Of a stretch of 64,000 nucleotides of DNA, positions 60,786 to 64,000 are shown in pieces. The notes under the pieces were generated by a model. It saw only the letters and a program-made list of their open reading frames with translations, was not told where the DNA came from and ran no database searches. Source of the stretch: an uncultured Bacteroidales bacterium (GTDB lineage Bacteria; Bacteroidota; Bacteroidia; Bacteroidales; Muribaculaceae); NCBI GenBank assembly GCA_900544535.1, contig UQVH01000008.1, positions 51,274 through 115,273 on the forward strand, written 5' to 3'. A program made the position numbers and the translations under genes. Position 1 is the stretch's first letter. Every line of letters begins with the position of its first letter.

Positions 60786-61835
60786 ATGGCAGAAATAAAG
60801 AGACACTCACGTTTTCTCACCGAACTTGATACGGCGGTAGTCGACCGGGTCAAGCAACTTGTATTGGCCTCGCGCAATATCGTCATTACCTGCCATGTCA
60901 GTCCTGACGGTGACGCACTGGGGTCGTCGTGCGCGCTTTGGTTTGTCCTCAAAGCACTCGGCAAAAACGTAAATGTCGTTACCGCCGACTGCGCTCCGCG
61001 CAGCCTCCAGTTCCTGCCCGGTGTCCGCGACATCATCGCCGCGACCCGCAACGGTGACCGTGCCCACGAACTCATCGCCGATGCAGATCTCATTTTCTGT
61101 ATGGATTTCAACGACATCGAGAGAGTGGACCGTCTTTCTGACGTCATTCTGAAATCACGGGCAAAGAAGGTTGTAATCGATCATCACCTTGAGCCGCGTA
61201 TCGACGGCGAGATCGTCATCTCGCGTCCGGAAGTCTCATCAACCTCCGCACTGCTCTACATCGTCCTGTGGCAGGCCGGCTGGGCCCGCTTTCTCAACCG
61301 CAATTCAGCCGCATGTATCTACACCGGCATGATGACCGATACCGGGAATTTTTCCTACAACTCCAATGACCCGGACCTCTATCTGATCATCCATGATCTG
61401 TTGCGCAAAGGGATTGACAAAGACAATCTTTATAAACTTGTGATGAATACCTCCTCCGAGTCAAGAATCCGCATCATGGGTTTTGCGCAATACCGTATGC
61501 AGTTGCTCGACACCCACCGCGCGGCCGTCATCATGCTCAGCGAGGACGATCTCAAAGAATTCGGCTATGCCAAAGGCGACACCGAAGGACTGGTCAACAT
61601 ACCGCTTTCGATTCCCGAAATCACTTACTCCATTTTTCTGCGCGAGGATGCCAAAGACTGCGTTAAAGTTTCCATGCGCAGCAAAGGCGACTTCTCGGTC
61701 AGCCGCATCTGCGAAGAGCATTTCAGCGGGGGTGGCCACATCAATGCCGCCGGAGGCGAATTCAAGGGTCCACTGAATGCAGCACTCCAGAAAATACTTG
61801 AAATAATTCCAACCTACGACAAATATCTTCAATGA
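60786..61835 (+). CDS. nrnA: DHH-family phosphoesterase (NrnA-like oligoribonuclease/pAp phosphatase)
   Basis: The 349-residue protein has the DHH motifs: SPDGDALGSS (Asp41 and Asp43), MDFNDIERVD, and the DHH triad at 132-134 in VVIDHHLEP, then TGMMTDTGNFSY, followed by a DHHA1 domain with CEEHFSGGGHINAAGGEF near the C-terminus. NrnA-type enzymes degrade nanoRNA and pAp, and some members cleave c-di-AMP-derived pApA. The start is near-leaderless. Its stop overlaps the DUF4827 gene by four bases, and glmM follows. Confidence 0.88.
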   Translation: MAEIKRHSRFLTELDTAVVDRVKQLVLASRNIVITCHVSPDGDALGSSCALWFVLKALGKNVNVVTADCAPRSLQFLPGVRDIIAATRNGDRAHELIADADLIFCMDFNDIERVDRLSDVILKSRAKKVVIDHHLEPRIDGEIVISRPEVSSTSALLYIVLWQAGWARFLNRNSAACIYTGMMTDTGNFSYNSNDPDLYLIIHDLLRKGIDKDNLYKLVMNTSSESRIRIMGFAQYRMQLLDTHRAAVIMLSEDDLKEFGYAKGDTEGLVNIPLSIPEITYSIFLREDAKDCVKVSMRSKGDFSVSRICEEHFSGGGHINAAGGEFKGPLNAALQKILEIIPTYDKYLQ

Positions 61836-62515
61836 AAAAACTAATTTTCCCGATATTCACTCTCCTCGCGCTGGCTTTCCTCACAAGTTCATGCGACGAC
61901 TCCAAAAGCTATGCCGAACTTCTCGCGGACGAAAACAAAGCGGTTAACGACTTTTTGGTGCGTCACCATGTAGTCAACCGGATCCCTGCCGACTCTGTAT
62001 TCATCTCGCGCCGTGAGATCGCAGAGAAAATTTTCAAGGAGTCGGGCGAGACGGCAGACAGTGACGAAGCCTACGAACAGTCCATCGTCGAGATCATGGC
62101 CTCCCTTGACAAAGATCCGTCAAAAGACGCCCCCTACTACCGCATTGACGACGACTCAAACGTCTATATGCAGGTGATCTCTTACGGAACTGACGAAAAA
62201 CCCAAGAAAGATGACAGAGTTTATTTCCGCTTCACCCGCTACAATATGTTCTATTATGTGGTCGGAGCCGACAACTCACTCATCGGTTCAGGCAACGCCG
62301 ACTCGATGAACTCCCAGTCGACATTTTTCCTGTTTGAAAATACAAGTGTAAGCGAGTCCACCCAGTATGGCACCGGCATACAGCGCCCGCTCTACTTCCT
62401 CGGTTATAACTCGAAGGTCAACATCGTCATCAAGTCGCAGGCCGGCCCGGAAAGCGACATGTCATACGTTGTTCCCTACCTTTACACCATCACTTATTAT
62501 AAATCAATGATTTAA
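61832..62515 (+). CDS. DUF4827-family lipoprotein
   Basis: The 227-residue protein has a lipoprotein signal peptide with Cys21 (SSCDDSKSY), so it is likely an outer- or inner-membrane lipoprotein. The mature part carries IPADSVFISRREIAEKIF, DDRVYFRFTRYNMFYYV and YTITYYKSMI, a pattern of the Bacteroidales family DUF4827, which looks like an FKBP-type fold without obvious catalytic residues. The ATGA overlap shows coupling to the DHH gene, and glmM starts 8 bp after it. The function is unknown. Confidence 0.8.
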   Translation: MKKLIFPIFTLLALAFLTSSCDDSKSYAELLADENKAVNDFLVRHHVVNRIPADSVFISRREIAEKIFKESGETADSDEAYEQSIVEIMASLDKDPSKDAPYYRIDDDSNVYMQVISYGTDEKPKKDDRVYFRFTRYNMFYYVVGADNSLIGSGNADSMNSQSTFFLFENTSVSESTQYGTGIQRPLYFLGYNSKVNIVIKSQAGPESDMSYVVPYLYTITYYKSMI

Positions 62516-62523
62516 TCGCACTC

Positions 62524-63909
<1,386 letters not shown>

Positions 63910-63945
63910 TAAATCAGACAAAATATCGTCAGACTATAAACTCAC

Positions 63946-63979
63946 GAGACTGTCTAACAAGTTTGGGCAGTCTCTTTTT
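63946..63979 (+). terminator. Intrinsic terminator after glmM
   Basis: GAGACTG (63946-63952) pairs with CAGTCTC (63968-63974), followed by TTTTT, with a 15-base loop. Confidence 0.75.
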
Positions 63980-64000
63980 ATGGTCTGAACAGGCTAAAAA

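Overview
The window looks like chromosomal DNA of a member of the Bacteroidales, most likely a gut Muribaculaceae-type organism (inference). The grounds are repeated promoters of the Bacteroidetes form (TTTG, about 20 bp, TAnnTTTG), few Shine-Dalgarno sequences, and families typical of Bacteroidales: DUF4827, DUF5723, the TnpR-like passenger family, TamL and standalone FtsE. No rRNA operon, CRISPR array, complete insertion sequence or prophage is visible. Most of the window is ordinary core and cell-envelope genome.

Layout. 1-4.9 kb: an MFS transporter cut by the left edge, an AI-2E family permease, tRNA-Pro(GGG), metY, and rplU-rpmA. 4.9-18.3 kb: an SPOUT RNA methyltransferase, a secreted CotH-type protein, clpP-clpX, recQ-ftsE, a type II NADH dehydrogenase behind a large promoter palindrome, argS, a Bax-inhibitor-like protein, and a carboxynorspermidine synthase-like enzyme. 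18.4-24.3 kb: a secreted beta-helix protein, a short signal-peptide ORF that may be a gene remnant, a TnpR-like protein, and a leftward group (PAP2 phosphatase, threonylcarbamoyl-AMP synthase, FemAB-like acyltransferase).

24.4-36 kb is an envelope and glycan region. A rightward group encodes a lipid A-type acyltransferase, a Stealth phosphotransferase and a GT92 glycosyltransferase. pepT-miaA, an acyl-CoA synthetase-like protein and an AspT/YidE-type transporter follow. A leftward group then encodes a glycosyltransferase and two tandem Stealth paralogues. 36-41.7 kb is a compact histidine operon, hisG-D-C-B-H-A, which stops without hisF or hisI(E). A 98-104 bp inverted-repeat element lies at each end of the 33.0-41.8 kb block.

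41.8-55.3 kb is almost all leftward: a SulP transporter, a stress-type small-membrane-protein operon (YtxH, YtxH, holin-like, 92-aa protein) that runs into prmA and a DUF6056 membrane protein, a coiled-coil/MgtC/CPA2 antiporter operon, and a surface lipoprotein with a DUF5723 outer-membrane protein. 55.4-64 kb is rightward: tamL, a HAD phosphatase, a sensor kinase whose H-box histidine is a tyrosine, an NrnA-like DHH phosphoesterase, a DUF4827 lipoprotein and glmM with its terminator.

No clearly new multi-gene system was found. The observations most worth a second look are the ndh promoter palindrome, the paired inverted-repeat elements and the truncated histidine operon beside one of them, the Tyr-for-His sensor kinase, near-leaderless promoters at several genes, the Stealth clusters, and the YtxH/holin operon feeding prmA.
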